From: Mojavia pulchra JT2-VF2
Lineage (GTDB): Bacteria; Cyanobacteriota; Cyanobacteriia; Cyanobacteriales; Nostocaceae
NCBI GenBank assembly: GCA_019359325.1
Contig: JAHHHN010000001.1
Span: 62,001-126,000 of the forward strand
Reading direction: 5' to 3'
DNA length: 64,000 nucleotides
Part shown: positions 1 through 9,020 of the stretch, in pieces
How the letters are laid out: each line of letters starts with the position of its first letter
Numbering within the stretch: the stretch's first letter is position 1
The notes under the pieces: model-generated
What the model saw: the letters and a program-made list of their open reading frames with translations, nothing else
Told to the model about the DNA's origin: nothing
The model's database searches: none
Made by a program: the position numbers and the translations under genes

Positions 1-141
1 CTGTGAAGCATTAACTTGTTTAAATGTCTGTCCTATTTGATTAGAATTCAAATAAACCATGCCACTAAAACTAATCATTAAAACTGTTGGTATAGAAAAG
101 CCTAGTAAGGTTAAATCTTTAATTTTCCAGTTGGCAATCAT
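1..141 (-). CDS. N-terminal fragment of a methyl-accepting chemotaxis-type protein (runs off the window)
   Basis: The minus strand opens with ATG at 141, preceded by a GAGGA ribosome site, and stays open to the window edge (47 codons). The translation begins MIANWKIKDLTLLGFSIPTV and continues as a hydrophobic first transmembrane segment followed by a polar stretch ending TFKQVNASQ. This is the usual N terminus of a cyanobacterial MCP with a four-helix sensor domain. It lies downstream of cheW and cheR on the same strand, which supports the reading. The signalling domain is not visible, so a histidine kinase with a similar N terminus cannot be excluded. Confidence 0.6.
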   Translation of the reverse strand, partial: MIANWKIKDLTLLGFSIPTVLMISFSGMVYLNSNQIGQTFKQVNASQ

Positions 142-451
142 GTTATTTTCCTCATTGTTGATTAAATTTATTCTTAAACCTAAGCTAAGTTTTTCGTTTT
201 GGAAATAAATTATAGTAAGTAAAAAAAATAAATATGATAAATATCAGTCCAAGTAATGCCTGTATAAAAAGCTCTTGAACTGCAAACCAAATTATTGAAA
301 TTACCTGCCGCCAGCATGGATTGAGTACAAGGCAATAAAAATGCCTGTATGTGCAGAGTTCCCACGCTAGGTAAAAGACAAACAACCTGTAAATAAACAA
401 TAAAAAACTACAAGTTTCTTTACGGTTGGGTGAGTGCCTTTATACCTTAGT
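142..451. other. AT-rich intergenic spacer between cheR and the MCP-like gene
   Basis: About 310 bases. A 71-codon minus-strand reading frame lies here (185-400), but its product is an unrecognisable, Phe/Ile-rich string and I do not call it a gene. It probably holds the promoter of the MCP-like gene. I see no convincing regulatory motif. Confidence 0.5.
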
Positions 452-1690
452 TCACAAATGATTTTGGAGCCTGTGGATACGCTGCCAGAGGAGATTGGCA
501 CCAGCTACATCTCCCTGATGTTCTTTCAGTAATGCTAAATGGGTAAGCGCTTCTTCTTGGGTAGGTTGCAAATAGATTGCTTTTTGGAAAGATTCTGCGG
601 CTTGTTGATTCTGACCGATCGCTTGTTGTGCTTGACCAAGCAGGACATAGGCCTCAACACTAATTCGATTTTGGCTGAGATAGTCGTTGCACAGTTGAAT
701 CGCTTCATTTAAGCAGCCTTGATTAGCTAGCGCTTTGGCTTGTTCTAACAAGTCTGGTGTGGAATCTGGAAGGATCTGATTTGTATTAGTTTTGGCAACT
801 GGCTGTTGTGTTTGGGATTTGGACAGTTGAGGAGGTCTTTTATCTGCGATTGCTTGTTTTCGGGGATCTGGATGCTTTTTGGCTGAATGACGAGAAATAC
901 TTACCTTTCTATAAGCAAATGCTAACGAGTGTGGAACTGCCACAAACTGCGAGTTGAATAGTACACCGGCTTCTGCATGTCCGACAAACAACAAACCAGT
1001 TTGGCTTAATAATTTTTCTATAACGCTAATGGTGCGTTCTTTGGTATCGCGGTCAAAGTAGATTAACAGGTTACGGCAGAAGATAACATCGTAAGGCGCT
1101 GTTCCAGCCAGAAAATCTGGATTGACTAAGTTTCCTTGGCTAAAATTCACCATATGTCTTACTTGTTCACTCAATTGATATCCGGCTGGAGTTGCCTGGA
1201 AATAGCGAGCTTGAAAGGAGGGTGAACAACCACGAAACGAGTATTGGTCATAAATTGCTCGTTGGGCAGTTGCAAGACACTTGTTGCTAATATCAACTGC
1301 ATCAATGTGGATGTTTGCTACATTCAATCCTGACTCTAAGGCGGCGATCGCAATCGAATATGGTTCTTCACCGGTTGAACAAGGCACACTCAAAACCCGC
1401 AATACGCGCTGCGATTGATTTGGCAACCACTCAGAGATGGCATATTGCTGCAAAAATTTAAATGACTCTGGTTCTCGCAAGAACCAAGTTTCAGGAACAA
1501 TCACACTGTCAATTAGTGCTTGCCATTCTTGACTAGATTCTTCTAAGTGCCTTAAGTAGCTTGCTATATCTGTTATTCCACAATCTGCCATCCGCCGATC
1601 AATAGCTCTAGCGATCGCACCAGAGCCAATTGAAGAGGCATCTAAACCAATCTTCCGTCTTAATAAAGCTTCGCCCTCAGAATATGTCAT
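452..1690 (-). CDS. cheR: CheR-type protein-glutamate methyltransferase with C-terminal TPRs
   Basis: The 412-residue protein would methylate glutamates on chemoreceptors using S-adenosylmethionine. The N-terminal CheR helical domain is at residues 1-60, followed by PETWFLRE (66-73), the SAM-binding CSTGEEP motif (104-110), AVDIS, and NLLIYFD (207-213), all in the order typical of CheR. A Lys/Gln-rich linker (about 265-310) leads to a TPR region (about 312-405), as in the TPR-bearing CheRs of multi-pathway chemosensory systems. It lies 55 bases downstream of cheW and upstream of an MCP-like gene, so it probably belongs to one chemosensory operon (pili-based phototaxis or a similar output; inference). 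Confidence 0.93.
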   Translation of the reverse strand: MTYSEGEALLRRKIGLDASSIGSGAIARAIDRRMADCGITDIASYLRHLEESSQEWQALIDSVIVPETWFLREPESFKFLQQYAISEWLPNQSQRVLRVLSVPCSTGEEPYSIAIAALESGLNVANIHIDAVDISNKCLATAQRAIYDQYSFRGCSPSFQARYFQATPAGYQLSEQVRHMVNFSQGNLVNPDFLAGTAPYDVIFCRNLLIYFDRDTKERTISVIEKLLSQTGLLFVGHAEAGVLFNSQFVAVPHSLAFAYRKVSISRHSAKKHPDPRKQAIADKRPPQLSKSQTQQPVAKTNTNQILPDSTPDLLEQAKALANQGCLNEAIQLCNDYLSQNRISVEAYVLLGQAQQAIGQNQQAAESFQKAIYLQPTQEEALTHLALLKEHQGDVAGANLLWQRIHRLQNHL

Positions 1691-1745
1691 TTGTTCAGCG
1701 ATGCTTGATTGCTTATGGTAAAGGCTGTAGCAGGAGTAAACAATG

Positions 1746-2240
1746 TCAAGAAATTGAGTTTCCCTGACTTTCGGGCAAGAAATAAACTTGCTCAGACTCT
1801 GATAACAAATACTCAGTGCGAAGGCACTGAATCATACCTTGGTTATCTACGATCATCTTACCCAAGTAGGGCACTGCACTCATCTGGACATTGACATCCA
1901 CTAAATCAACATCAGCTTTATGTAAAGTTTCTACAACTCGTTCTGCCATCAATCCCAAAATATAAGAAGCTTGCTGTTCTGAGGCGGTATCGCGCTTATT
2001 ACCCCAATAGTTGATGAGGATGATTCGAGTACTTAAATAATCACGACTGCTTTTACCGTGCATCAACTGGCATAAATCAATTACTGGTACAATCTGTCCC
2101 CGATAGTTAAAAATACCAGCAAAATAATCAGGTTTATGGGGAAGGGTTCTAAGGCTGACGAGGGGTATTACTTCTAGCACTTGATCGCTGGCTAGCGCGT
2201 AACGTTCATTCTCGATACAGAACAGCAACATTAACATCAA
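1746..2240 (-). CDS. cheW: CheW-like coupling protein
   Basis: The 164-residue protein is a single CheW domain: FCIENERYALASDQVLEVIP at the start, the FNYRGQIVPVIDL core near residues 47-59, and a second beta-barrel half with ILGLMAERVVE. CheW proteins bridge receptors and the CheA kinase. The start could be either of two near-adjacent Met codons; the downstream one at 2234 is equally possible. It is the first gene of the minus-strand cheW-cheR-MCP set. Confidence 0.88.
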   Translation of the reverse strand: MMLMLLFCIENERYALASDQVLEVIPLVSLRTLPHKPDYFAGIFNYRGQIVPVIDLCQLMHGKSSRDYLSTRIILINYWGNKRDTASEQQASYILGLMAERVVETLHKADVDLVDVNVQMSAVPYLGKMIVDNQGMIQCLRTEYLLSESEQVYFLPESQGNSIS

Positions 2241-2435
2241 TTTACCTCACCCAGGCTGCAAAAAAGTATTTTCCCTCTCAAGATAGCCCCATGATCCCGA
2301 AAGTGAGAACCCTATTTTCGTTAAGATGTCTGTCTCAATTAATGATTCTAAAAACTAGATGTTAATTCGCTCAGAGTTTTAGGGAACTTTATTATTAGAA
2401 ATTTAGAGACTTATACCTCCAGGCATGAATATACT

Positions 2436-2915
2436 ATGTTCTATAACCTATTTCGTGAGCCTAATCCCAAATCTCCAACTCCATTCGAGCGAGATATTGA
2501 GGCTTTAGTTCAAACCCTTAAAGAAAAAGTTACTGAGATTTATCAAAAAAATCCACCTGATTCTTGTATAGGAATGTGGATATATGGAACGAAACTTGAA
2601 ATTCAAAATACTCTTGAAAACCAAGGAATGTTAATATTTAAAAATTCTGCTGATCTAATAGTCAAAAAGTATAGTCATAGCCTGAAAGAAGGAGAACCTA
2701 AGAATATTGATGAGGTCTCTGAATATCTCAAACAACAGGCAAATAATAACTATAGCAAATCTAAAAATCTTGCTGTTGAAGTGAATATATGGATTAATGA
2801 TATTCAATTAGCTTCAAAAAGTGAGAATTTAGATGAGGTTTTGAGGGTAATTGAAAGTTTAGAAATTAGAGTTAGTGATTTTAAGAAGAAAAAAGCTCTA
2901 GATTATTTCCAATGA
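2436..2915 (+). CDS. Hypothetical protein, unknown function
   Basis: The 159-residue product is soluble, Lys/Glu-rich and predicted helical, with no signal peptide or membrane segment. I do not recognise a family. It is divergent from cheW, has its own promoter space and is followed 25 bases later by a perfect inverted repeat. Base composition is more AT-rich than the neighbours, which hints at a recent arrival. The coding call rests on the isolated long frame and the terminator-like repeat behind it. Confidence 0.55.
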   Translation: MFYNLFREPNPKSPTPFERDIEALVQTLKEKVTEIYQKNPPDSCIGMWIYGTKLEIQNTLENQGMLIFKNSADLIVKKYSHSLKEGEPKNIDEVSEYLKQQANNNYSKSKNLAVEVNIWINDIQLASKSENLDEVLRVIESLEIRVSDFKKKKALDYFQ

Positions 2916-2940
2916 AATTAACCTGAAATTTAGTTAAATA

Positions 2941-2993
2941 GAAGAGTGCATTAAATAATTAATAATACAATAATCTCAATTAATGCACTCTTC
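2941..2993. terminator. Inverted repeat, probable bidirectional terminator
   Basis: Arms of 13 bases (GAAGAGTGCATTA and its exact reverse complement) are separated by 27 AT-rich bases. It lies between the convergent ends of the 2436 gene and asnS, so it may end both transcripts. The long loop and modest T-tract make it weaker than a textbook terminator. Confidence 0.55.
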
Positions 2994-3012
2994 TTTACGC
3001 CTTTGCGCGAAA

Positions 3013-4404
3013 CTAAAACTCAGCATTCTGCGGTGTACGTGGGAAGGGAATAACATCCCTAATATTTCCCATACCTGTCATAAATTGCACCAAACGTTCA
3101 AAACCCAAGCCAAAACCAGCGTGGGGAACAGTACCGAAACGACGCAAATCAAGATACCACCACAAATCTTCTGGCTTCATACCTTGTGCCGCTACGCGGC
3201 GTTCTAGGACATCTAAGCGTTCTTCCCGCTGGGAACCGCCAATAATTTCACCGATTTTAGGTGCAAGGATATCCATTGCCCGGACAGTTTTTTCGTCGTC
3301 GTTCAAGCGCATATAAAACGCTTTAATTTGGGCTGGATAATCTGTAACGATTACAGGTTTCTTAAAGAGTTGTTCTGCCAAGTAGCGTTCGTGTTCTGAT
3401 TGTAAATCTAAGCCCCAACTGACGGGATATTCAAATTTAAAATCAGCTTTTTCCAAAAGTGCGATCGCATCCGTGTAAGTTAGACGCTCAAATTGATTAT
3501 TAATAATATTTTCGGCGGTTGCTAAAACAGTATTGTCAATACGTTGATTAAAAAATTCCATGTCTTCTGGGCATTTTTCCAACACATATTGAAAAATGTG
3601 TTTGAGAAACGCCTCAGCTAAATCCATATCGCCTTCTAGGTCGCAAAAAGCCATTTCCGGCTCAACCATCCAAAATTCTGCTAAGTGGCGCGAAGTGTTG
3701 GAATTTTCTGCACGGAAGGTAGGGCCAAAGGTATAGACGTTACTAAACGCCATCGCCATGACTTCCGCTTCTAACTGACCGCTAACTGTTAAATATGTGG
3801 GTTTACCAAAAAAGTCTTGGCTGTAATCTATTGCTTGGTTCTCTGTGCGGGGAATATTTTTTAGATCCAAGCTGGTGACGCTAAATAATTCTCCTGCACC
3901 TTCGCAATCGCTAGCAGTGATGATGGGTGTGTGTACCCACAAAAAGCCTCTTTCTTGGAAAAATTGGTGAATTGCGGTAGAACAAGCATTTCTGACGCGG
4001 AAAACTGCACCAAAGGAATTAGTACGTGATCGCAAATGTCCAATAGTTCGCAAAAATTCAAAGGAATGACGTTTCTTTTGCAGTGGGTATGTTTCGGGAT
4101 CAGCTTCACCGTAGACTTTCAGGGTTTCTGCTTTCAGTTCAATGCGCTGTCCTTTACCTTGCGAAGCAACCAAAACTCCAGTAACTTCTATCGCCGCACC
4201 TGTATTTAAATTTTTCAATATAGCTTCGTAGTCTGGCAAATCCTGATTAATCACGACTTGCAAATTAGCTAGTGATGAGCCGTCATTGACTTCAATAAAA
4301 GCAAAACCTTTAGACTCGCGTTTTGTCCGCACCCAGCCTTGAACCAAGAGGGACTCATCAGGTTGACCACTTCGCAATATTTCTGCAATCCGTCGATTTA
4401 CCAT
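3013..4404 (-). CDS. asnS: Asparaginyl-tRNA synthetase
   Basis: This 463-residue cytosolic class IIb enzyme charges tRNA-Asn. The N-terminal OB-fold anticodon-binding domain (about residues 15-105, with [20 protein letters not shown]) is followed by the catalytic core. Class II motif 2 is seen in [20 protein letters not shown] and motif 3 in GFGLGFERL near the C terminus, ending [15 protein letters not shown]. The WMVEPEMAF stretch favours AsnRS over AspRS. Length matches the bacterial family. It starts 2 bases after the stop of the upstream coiled-coil gene, so the two are probably co-transcribed. Confidence 0.97.
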   Translation of the reverse strand: MVNRRIAEILRSGQPDESLLVQGWVRTKRESKGFAFIEVNDGSSLANLQVVINQDLPDYEAILKNLNTGAAIEVTGVLVASQGKGQRIELKAETLKVYGEADPETYPLQKKRHSFEFLRTIGHLRSRTNSFGAVFRVRNACSTAIHQFFQERGFLWVHTPIITASDCEGAGELFSVTSLDLKNIPRTENQAIDYSQDFFGKPTYLTVSGQLEAEVMAMAFSNVYTFGPTFRAENSNTSRHLAEFWMVEPEMAFCDLEGDMDLAEAFLKHIFQYVLEKCPEDMEFFNQRIDNTVLATAENIINNQFERLTYTDAIALLEKADFKFEYPVSWGLDLQSEHERYLAEQLFKKPVIVTDYPAQIKAFYMRLNDDEKTVRAMDILAPKIGEIIGGSQREERLDVLERRVAAQGMKPEDLWWYLDLRRFGTVPHAGFGLGFERLVQFMTGMGNIRDVIPFPRTPQNAEF

Positions 4405-4406
4405 AT

Positions 4407-4769
4407 TTACCCAGCACAGGACTTTAATATCCAGCCTATGATAACGCCCATTCCACCAAAGCGGACGGCTTGCCAGAAAGGTTTTTTGAGGCTACCCCAA
4501 GAAAATAACTGGCTTTCTAAGTTTATTTCTAGCATTTCTAACTGCTGTTTAATGTGCCGTAATTCTGCTTTGATTTCTGGCGTTGGATATTTATTTTGCT
4601 GCAATTCGCGGCGACGCTGTTGCCATTGTGCCTTTTGTTCGCGATCGCTTTGTATTTGGTTGTAGCGTTCTTTTAAAGATAAAAGCGATCGCTCTACTTC
4701 TTCTAATTCTTGTTCAAATTCTGGTTCGGGATTTCCTGCTGGCGGTTGTGGTTGTTTAGGCGGCTTCAT
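4407..4769 (-). CDS. Small coiled-coil protein with a C-terminal membrane segment
   Basis: The 120-residue protein starts with a Pro-rich segment, continues with charged heptads rich in Glu, Gln and Arg (about residues 18-90, likely coiled coil) and ends with one hydrophobic segment (about 100-117, [11 protein letters not shown]). It looks like a tail-anchored protein. I do not know its function. It ends two bases before the asnS start on the same strand, which suggests a two-gene transcript. Confidence 0.7.
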   Translation of the reverse strand: MKPPKQPQPPAGNPEPEFEQELEEVERSLLSLKERYNQIQSDREQKAQWQQRRRELQQNKYPTPEIKAELRHIKQQLEMLEINLESQLFSWGSLKKPFWQAVRFGGMGVIIGWILKSCAG

Positions 4770-4913
4770 TTACAAGTAGTAAACTAAGATTAAAAGCGAG
4801 TTTGCCACTTATATTTAGCTTTTTTGGCAGCTAATGGCAACGACGCCAGCCTTTTGATTTTACTAACGCGACAAAGCACTCTTTAGCTCACTCAGCACTC
4901 AGGACTTAGTATC

Positions 4914-5210
4914 ATGTCTCAACCTACCGAGTTGCCTAAAACAACTCAACTGAATGAACTTAGCACTTTGGAACTAGCCCAAGCACTGATGGAGAGACTA
5001 AGCATTTCTCCTAACGATTGGCATCGCCTCAAGTCTAACCGCAATTCTCGTGCCAATGAACAAGCCGCCGCCGCTATTGTATTTCTCCTGAAGAATCAGC
5101 CACAGGAAGCTCTCGCCAGATTAGAACAGGCTGCTGGTTGGTTAGATCGCTCTATTTCTGCTCCCCCTTGTCCAACTCACGGTCATCAGGGAACAGGGGC
5201 TAGGGATTAG
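4914..5210 (+). CDS. Small conserved cyanobacterial protein (DUF6439-like)
   Basis: The 98-residue product contains a compact helical domain with ELSTLELAQALMERL, SPNDWHRLKSNR and ARLEQAAGWLDRSISAPPCP. I recognise this as a conserved cyanobacterial family of unknown role, recalled as DUF6439. The last 8 residues (GHQGTGARD) come from a G-rich low-complexity repeat, so the ancestral stop was probably earlier and the tail is an extension into repeat DNA. Confidence 0.75.
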   Translation: MSQPTELPKTTQLNELSTLELAQALMERLSISPNDWHRLKSNRNSRANEQAAAAIVFLLKNQPQEALARLEQAAGWLDRSISAPPCPTHGHQGTGARD

Positions 5211-5262
5211 GGATTGGGGATCGGGGATTGGGAAGCAGAGGGGCAGGGAGCAGGGGAGGTAG
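5196..5262 (+). repeat. G-rich short tandem repeat
   Basis: The stretch repeats variants of GGGATTGGGGATCGGGGATT and GGGGCAGGGAGCAGGGGAGG. Such degenerate G/A-rich runs are common between Nostoc genes. Here it overlaps the 3' end of the 4914 gene and changes its C terminus. Confidence 0.7.
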
Positions 5263-5318
5263 CAACTCAGAACTCAGCACTTTGCTATACCCAGTCCCAA
5301 TACCCAATATCTCATCCC

Positions 5319-5792
5319 TTACCGCCGCAGAGACAAGCGAGGCCGATTTTCTAATAATTTACAAAGCCTTAATTCTGTGCCTTTGCGGTTCCACTCTACC
5401 TGATCAAAGATTTGATGCAGAAGGCATAAACCGCGACCACTTTCCGCTTCATCTGGTGGGAGATAGTCTGTGGGATCAGTGGGATCACTGGGATCGGCAT
5501 CACAAGTAGATTCAGACGAGGGCAGAAAGCCGCTGCCTTGGTCTGATATTACCCACCAATATTGATTATCTATTAACGAAAAACGCACTACAACTCTTTT
5601 ACTAGGATCAAGATTATTGCCATGTTTCGCTGCATTGACTAAGGCTTCTTGAAGTCCTAGGCGCAGCTCTGCTTGCAATTTGGCTGGAATTTCTGCCAAC
5701 AGAAGGTCTAATATCGGACATAAATAGAGAGTTGAGGCGAAACTGATCGTACCCCAATAACGTCCAACCGGACGGAGCGAAATGGTAATCAC
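5319..5792 (-). CDS. Anti-sigma-factor (RsbW/SpoIIAB-like) serine kinase-type ATPase
   Basis: The 157-residue protein is a stand-alone GHKL ATPase domain. The N box is seen in LGLQEALVNAAKHGNN (about residues 45-60), G1 in VISDQGSGF and G2 in ESGRGLCLLHQIFD. Such proteins phosphorylate anti-anti-sigma factors or act in partner switching. Between G1 and G2 there is an Asp-rich insert with DPSDPTDPTD, encoded by a GGGATCACT-like microsatellite that probably varies in length between strains. It converges on the DUF6439-like gene. Confidence 0.85.
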   Translation of the reverse strand: MITISLRPVGRYWGTISFASTLYLCPILDLLLAEIPAKLQAELRLGLQEALVNAAKHGNNLDPSKRVVVRFSLIDNQYWWVISDQGSGFLPSSESTCDADPSDPTDPTDYLPPDEAESGRGLCLLHQIFDQVEWNRKGTELRLCKLLENRPRLSLRR

Positions 5793-6179
5793 AAGAGAAA
5801 CCCCATAGCTTTCAGTTAGCTAGACATCAGTTTGCTGTTACAGGCACCCTGATAAAAATTGAGGTGGTCATGCTGCCTTCAAACTTGCGTCTTTAAAACT
5901 AAATTTTGAAAATGCTGGGGAGCATTGACTCGGTTTATGAGCTTGGATAGCTTAATATTTAAAACGGCTGGCAAGAACTTTTTAAGCTAGTTAGCAACTT
6001 AAGAGAAACCTAGAATTTGAAACAGCATTATCATGTTCTGTGTGTTAGCCGATTTCTACTTTAAACAATCGCATTCATCTTTTTTGGAGCCTATGCAACT
6101 TCGATTTTTTAAATGAATTTAAATCTATTTTTAGCTTAATTCAATTTTAGCATTTTTACTATGCACTAGACTACAAATT
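5793..6179. other. Intergenic spacer upstream of the RsbW-like gene
   Basis: This 387-base AT-rich spacer lies between two minus-strand genes. It should contain the promoter of the RsbW-like gene and the end of the rlmD transcript. I see no strong hairpin, repeat or missed gene. Confidence 0.4.
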
Positions 6180-7586
6180 TCAAATTTGAGTTTTTGTAAA
6201 GGACGCATTACCCCTATCTAACTGTGATAACACAAGGAATGCGGCTGCTTCCACATGAGCGGTTTGGGGAAAAAAATCAGCGGGTTGAACCCGTGTGAGA
6301 TTATACAGCCCATCTTGACACAGTAATTTGAGGTCACGAGCAAGGGTGGCTACTTTACAGCTGACGTAAACAATCCGAGATGGTTTCACTTGCCGTAAAG
6401 TGTCAATGACAGTGCGATCGCATCCCTTGCGGGGCGGATCAAGTAAGACCACATTTGGTATAGTACCCATCTGTGGCAGCAAACTCTCAACGGCCCCTAC
6501 TTGAAATGTGACATTTTTGATTCCATTGCGTTGGGCATTTAAAATTGCTTGTTGTACAGCCTCTGGTTGTACTTCTATTCCTGTCGCTTGCTTTACTTGT
6601 TTTGCTAAAGGCAAAGTTAAAGTGCCAATACCGCAATAGGCATCAACTAGTATTTCATGTCCTTGGAGATTGAGTTCTGACTGAATTACCTCTAACAGTG
6701 CTTCGGCGGTTTCAGTATAAACTTGGAAAAATGTATCTGGGCGGACTTGAAATTCCAATCCAGCAAATTTTTCATGTAAATAAGGCATTCCCGCAATACA
6801 ACGAGTTTCGCTGCCAAAGATTGCATTTGTGCGATCGCGATTGCGATTTAACGACACACCCACCAACTGCGGATAGCGTTTTAACCACTCCTGCGCTTGA
6901 TTTTCAATTCCTGATAAATTCCAGTCCTTGACGATTAAAGTCAGCAATATTTCTCCAGTACGTCTGCCAATGCGTAAACCGAGGTGACGAACTTGCCCTT
7001 GGTGGCGTTGTTCATCATAAATTTGCCAACCCCGCTTTTGGATATCCTGCTTAACTTCTGCAAGTATTGGATTTAATCTTGAGTCTTGCACTGGGCACTG
7101 ATTCAAGTTAATTAATTGGTGGCTAGCTTTTTGGTAGTACCCAGTTTGTACTTGTCCTGTAGCAGATTTGCCTAGAGGATAGGTAGCTTTGTTGCGATAT
7201 CCCAAAGGTGAGGCTGCTACAAGCACTGGGTCTACTGGCGGTTGGATAAAACCACCAATGCGTTCTAGAGCTTGCATAACTTGATTGCGCTTGGCTATTA
7301 ACTGAAACTCATAGTCAATATGCTGCCACTGGCAACCACCACACTTATCAGCGACAATGCAACTCGGCCGACTCCGATGCGGCGATGGTTGCAATAATTC
7401 CTGAAGCTTGCCGTGGGCGTAGTTGGGTTTGACGTGTACCAAACGGACAATCACGCGATCGCCTGGTACAGTATCAGGAACAAATACTACGCGCTCATTT
7501 GAGCGTCCTACACCATCGCCCGTATCACTCAGGTCTGCGATCGTAACTTCAATTAATTCACCCTGCTGCCAAACTTTATTAGTCAT
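6180..7586 (-). CDS. rlmD: 23S rRNA (uracil-C5)-methyltransferase, RlmD/RumA family
   Basis: The 468-residue enzyme methylates uracil C5 in 23S rRNA. The N-terminal TRAM domain (about residues 5-65, with IADLSDTGDGVGR) precedes the iron-sulfur cysteines in CIVADKCGGCQWQH and the later CPV. The SAM-binding VDAYCGIGTLTLPLA, the VLLDPPRKGC motif and YVSCKVATLARDL with the catalytic Cys follow in order. Bacterial genomes may carry several RumA-like paralogues, so the exact target uridine is inferred. A heptamer repeat directly abuts the start codon. Confidence 0.9.
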   Translation of the reverse strand: MTNKVWQQGELIEVTIADLSDTGDGVGRSNERVVFVPDTVPGDRVIVRLVHVKPNYAHGKLQELLQPSPHRSRPSCIVADKCGGCQWQHIDYEFQLIAKRNQVMQALERIGGFIQPPVDPVLVAASPLGYRNKATYPLGKSATGQVQTGYYQKASHQLINLNQCPVQDSRLNPILAEVKQDIQKRGWQIYDEQRHQGQVRHLGLRIGRRTGEILLTLIVKDWNLSGIENQAQEWLKRYPQLVGVSLNRNRDRTNAIFGSETRCIAGMPYLHEKFAGLEFQVRPDTFFQVYTETAEALLEVIQSELNLQGHEILVDAYCGIGTLTLPLAKQVKQATGIEVQPEAVQQAILNAQRNGIKNVTFQVGAVESLLPQMGTIPNVVLLDPPRKGCDRTVIDTLRQVKPSRIVYVSCKVATLARDLKLLCQDGLYNLTRVQPADFFPQTAHVEAAAFLVLSQLDRGNASFTKTQI

Positions 7587-7620
7587 TAGTCAATTGTCAG
7601 TTGTCAGTTGCTAGTTGTTA
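7587..7620. repeat. Short tandem heptamer repeat (STRR) at the rlmD start
   Basis: Degenerate repeats of AGTTGTC/TTGTCAG occupy the bases immediately upstream of the rlmD start codon. They therefore fill the place where its ribosome site should be. Similar heptamer arrays lie at 17,824, 16,742 and 21,088. Confidence 0.75.
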
Positions 7621-7723
7621 TTCTGCTCATCCCCTCTACTCCCCTACTTCCCTCATATCCCTTTATTTGTGTACCTCAGACTCGTTAAACTAGCAAATAA
7701 TATTTCACGTGATTACAATAATC

Positions 7724-8209
7724 ATGACTGTAATTAGCCAAGTAATTCTCAAAGCCGACGACGAACTGCGTTACCCCAGCAGTGGCGAACTCAAAAGTAT
7801 CCAAGCCTTTTTGAAGACCGGCGCACTACGGACGCGGATTGCCGCTACCTTAGCTGAGAACGAAAAGAAAATTGTTCAAGAAGCAACTAAGCAGCTATGG
7901 CAGAAGCGTCCTGACTTTATCTCCCCTGGTGGGAACGCTTACGGCGAACGTCAGCGTTCTTTATGTATCCGTGACTTTGGCTGGTATTTGCGTCTGATTA
8001 CCTATGGCGTACTTGCTGGTGACAAAGGGCCAATTGAAAAAATTGGTTTGATTGGCGTGCGGGAAATGTACAATTCATTGGGCGTTCCCGTGCCTGGGAT
8101 GGTAGAAGCTATCGCTTCCCTGAAAAAAGCCTCCCTTGACTTACTAAGTGCAGAAGACGCTGCTGAAGCAGCACCTTACTTTGATTACATTATTCAAGCG
8201 ATGTCTTGA
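7724..8209 (+). CDS. apcD: Allophycocyanin B alpha subunit
   Basis: The 161-residue phycobiliprotein starts [20 protein letters not shown] and carries the chromophore Cys in [14 protein letters not shown] (about residue 81), with [12 protein letters not shown] in the C-terminal half. Sequence and length match ApcD, a terminal emitter in the phycobilisome core that passes energy mainly towards photosystem I. I chose ATG at 7724; an in-frame GTG lies at 7709 but would add residues absent from the family. It is monocistronic, as apcD usually is. Confidence 0.96.
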   Translation: MTVISQVILKADDELRYPSSGELKSIQAFLKTGALRTRIAATLAENEKKIVQEATKQLWQKRPDFISPGGNAYGERQRSLCIRDFGWYLRLITYGVLAGDKGPIEKIGLIGVREMYNSLGVPVPGMVEAIASLKKASLDLLSAEDAAEAAPYFDYIIQAMS

Positions 8210-8309
8210 TACAAAGTGTGTGCTGGTTGATTAGCGGTCTTTTTGTCTCCCAAAATGAGTGCCAACTATGAGCGCTCAAGATTCATAACATTTCTAATTT
8301 GATCATACC

Positions 8310-8372
8310 TTCCCCACACATGGTAGTGGCTCTGGCAAAATCTATGTCAAGTTACTAACCATCTGTGGGGAA
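8310..8372 (+). terminator. Stem-loop terminator of apcD
   Basis: TTCCCCACACATGGT pairs with ACCATCTGTGGGGAA (14 of 15 positions) across a 33-base loop and is followed by ATTTTATG. It lies 100 bases after the apcD stop. Confidence 0.65.
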
Positions 8373-8627
8373 ATTTTATGGACATTGAAGGGTAAGCGAG
8401 GACAAGGGGATAAAGGGAATTATATTTTTCTTCTTGTTAACCAAAGGAAGGCATCGGAGCCACTGCGGTCTTGGGGTTTCCACAAGTAGAGCAAGTGACG
8501 TCGCAGAAGGCAGAAAGTTTAAAAATAAATCCTTCCTCTGCCACTTTCTTTTCAAGCCCCTAAATTTATGAGCAAAAGTAAAAAAATGTATTTTGAGACG
8601 CGCAGTGAGCCCAATCCTAAAGAAGAG

Positions 8628-8690
8628 TTTCCCTCCGTAGGGAACTGGCGCTCGCGCAGCGTACCCGTAGGATTCACCCGAAGGGCGCAA
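8628..8690. repeat. Cluster of small GC-rich palindromes (interspersed repeat)
   Basis: Consecutive small hairpins are visible: TTCCCTCCGTAGGGAA, CGCTCGCGCAGCG, and the short stems ACCCGTAGG and CCCGAAGGGC. A related cluster lies at 18,440-18,575. These look like interspersed repeats of filamentous cyanobacteria rather than coding DNA. Confidence 0.6.
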
Positions 8691-9020
8691 AAAATACAGC
8701 ATTCTTGTTCACATAGCTGCCATCTGCCTTCTACTTAGAACTCAATAAAAACAAAAAGCCGACAGTCTTTTATCAAAGGCTGCCAGCAATTAGTATGTTC
8801 CCTATTAATGACTCGGCTAGAGTTCAGTTATACGTAATTATGGCAGTTTGCGAATTATCCAGAGAAGATCTTAATCAAGAGTAATAGTGATTTTCATCAC
8901 TTGATCGTTAGAGCCAAATTAGATTTGCCTGACATAGGCAAAACCACATTATTACCCAAGGAACTGTAACCCACGTTACAAAGTCAAATTTTATATAAAT
9001 ACGAATTTGTCTAATTAAAA

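Larger units (their letters stand above)
8210..9020. other. Long spacer downstream of apcD with a repeat cluster
   Basis: These 811 bases hold the apcD terminator (8310-8372) and a cluster of small GC-rich hairpins (8628-8690). The end (about 8880-9020) is AT-rich and should carry the promoter of the lipoprotein gene. A 108-codon minus-strand frame crosses the repeat cluster (8376-8702); its product is low-complexity and not supported. Confidence 0.5.

Noticed and set aside
185-400. 71-codon minus-strand frame between cheR and the MCP-like gene
   Set aside because: Low-complexity Phe/Ile/Leu string, no ribosome site, no family; probably chance in AT-rich DNA.
8376-8702. 108-codon minus-strand frame after apcD
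   Set aside because: It runs through a cluster of small palindromic repeats and its product has no protein-like pattern.
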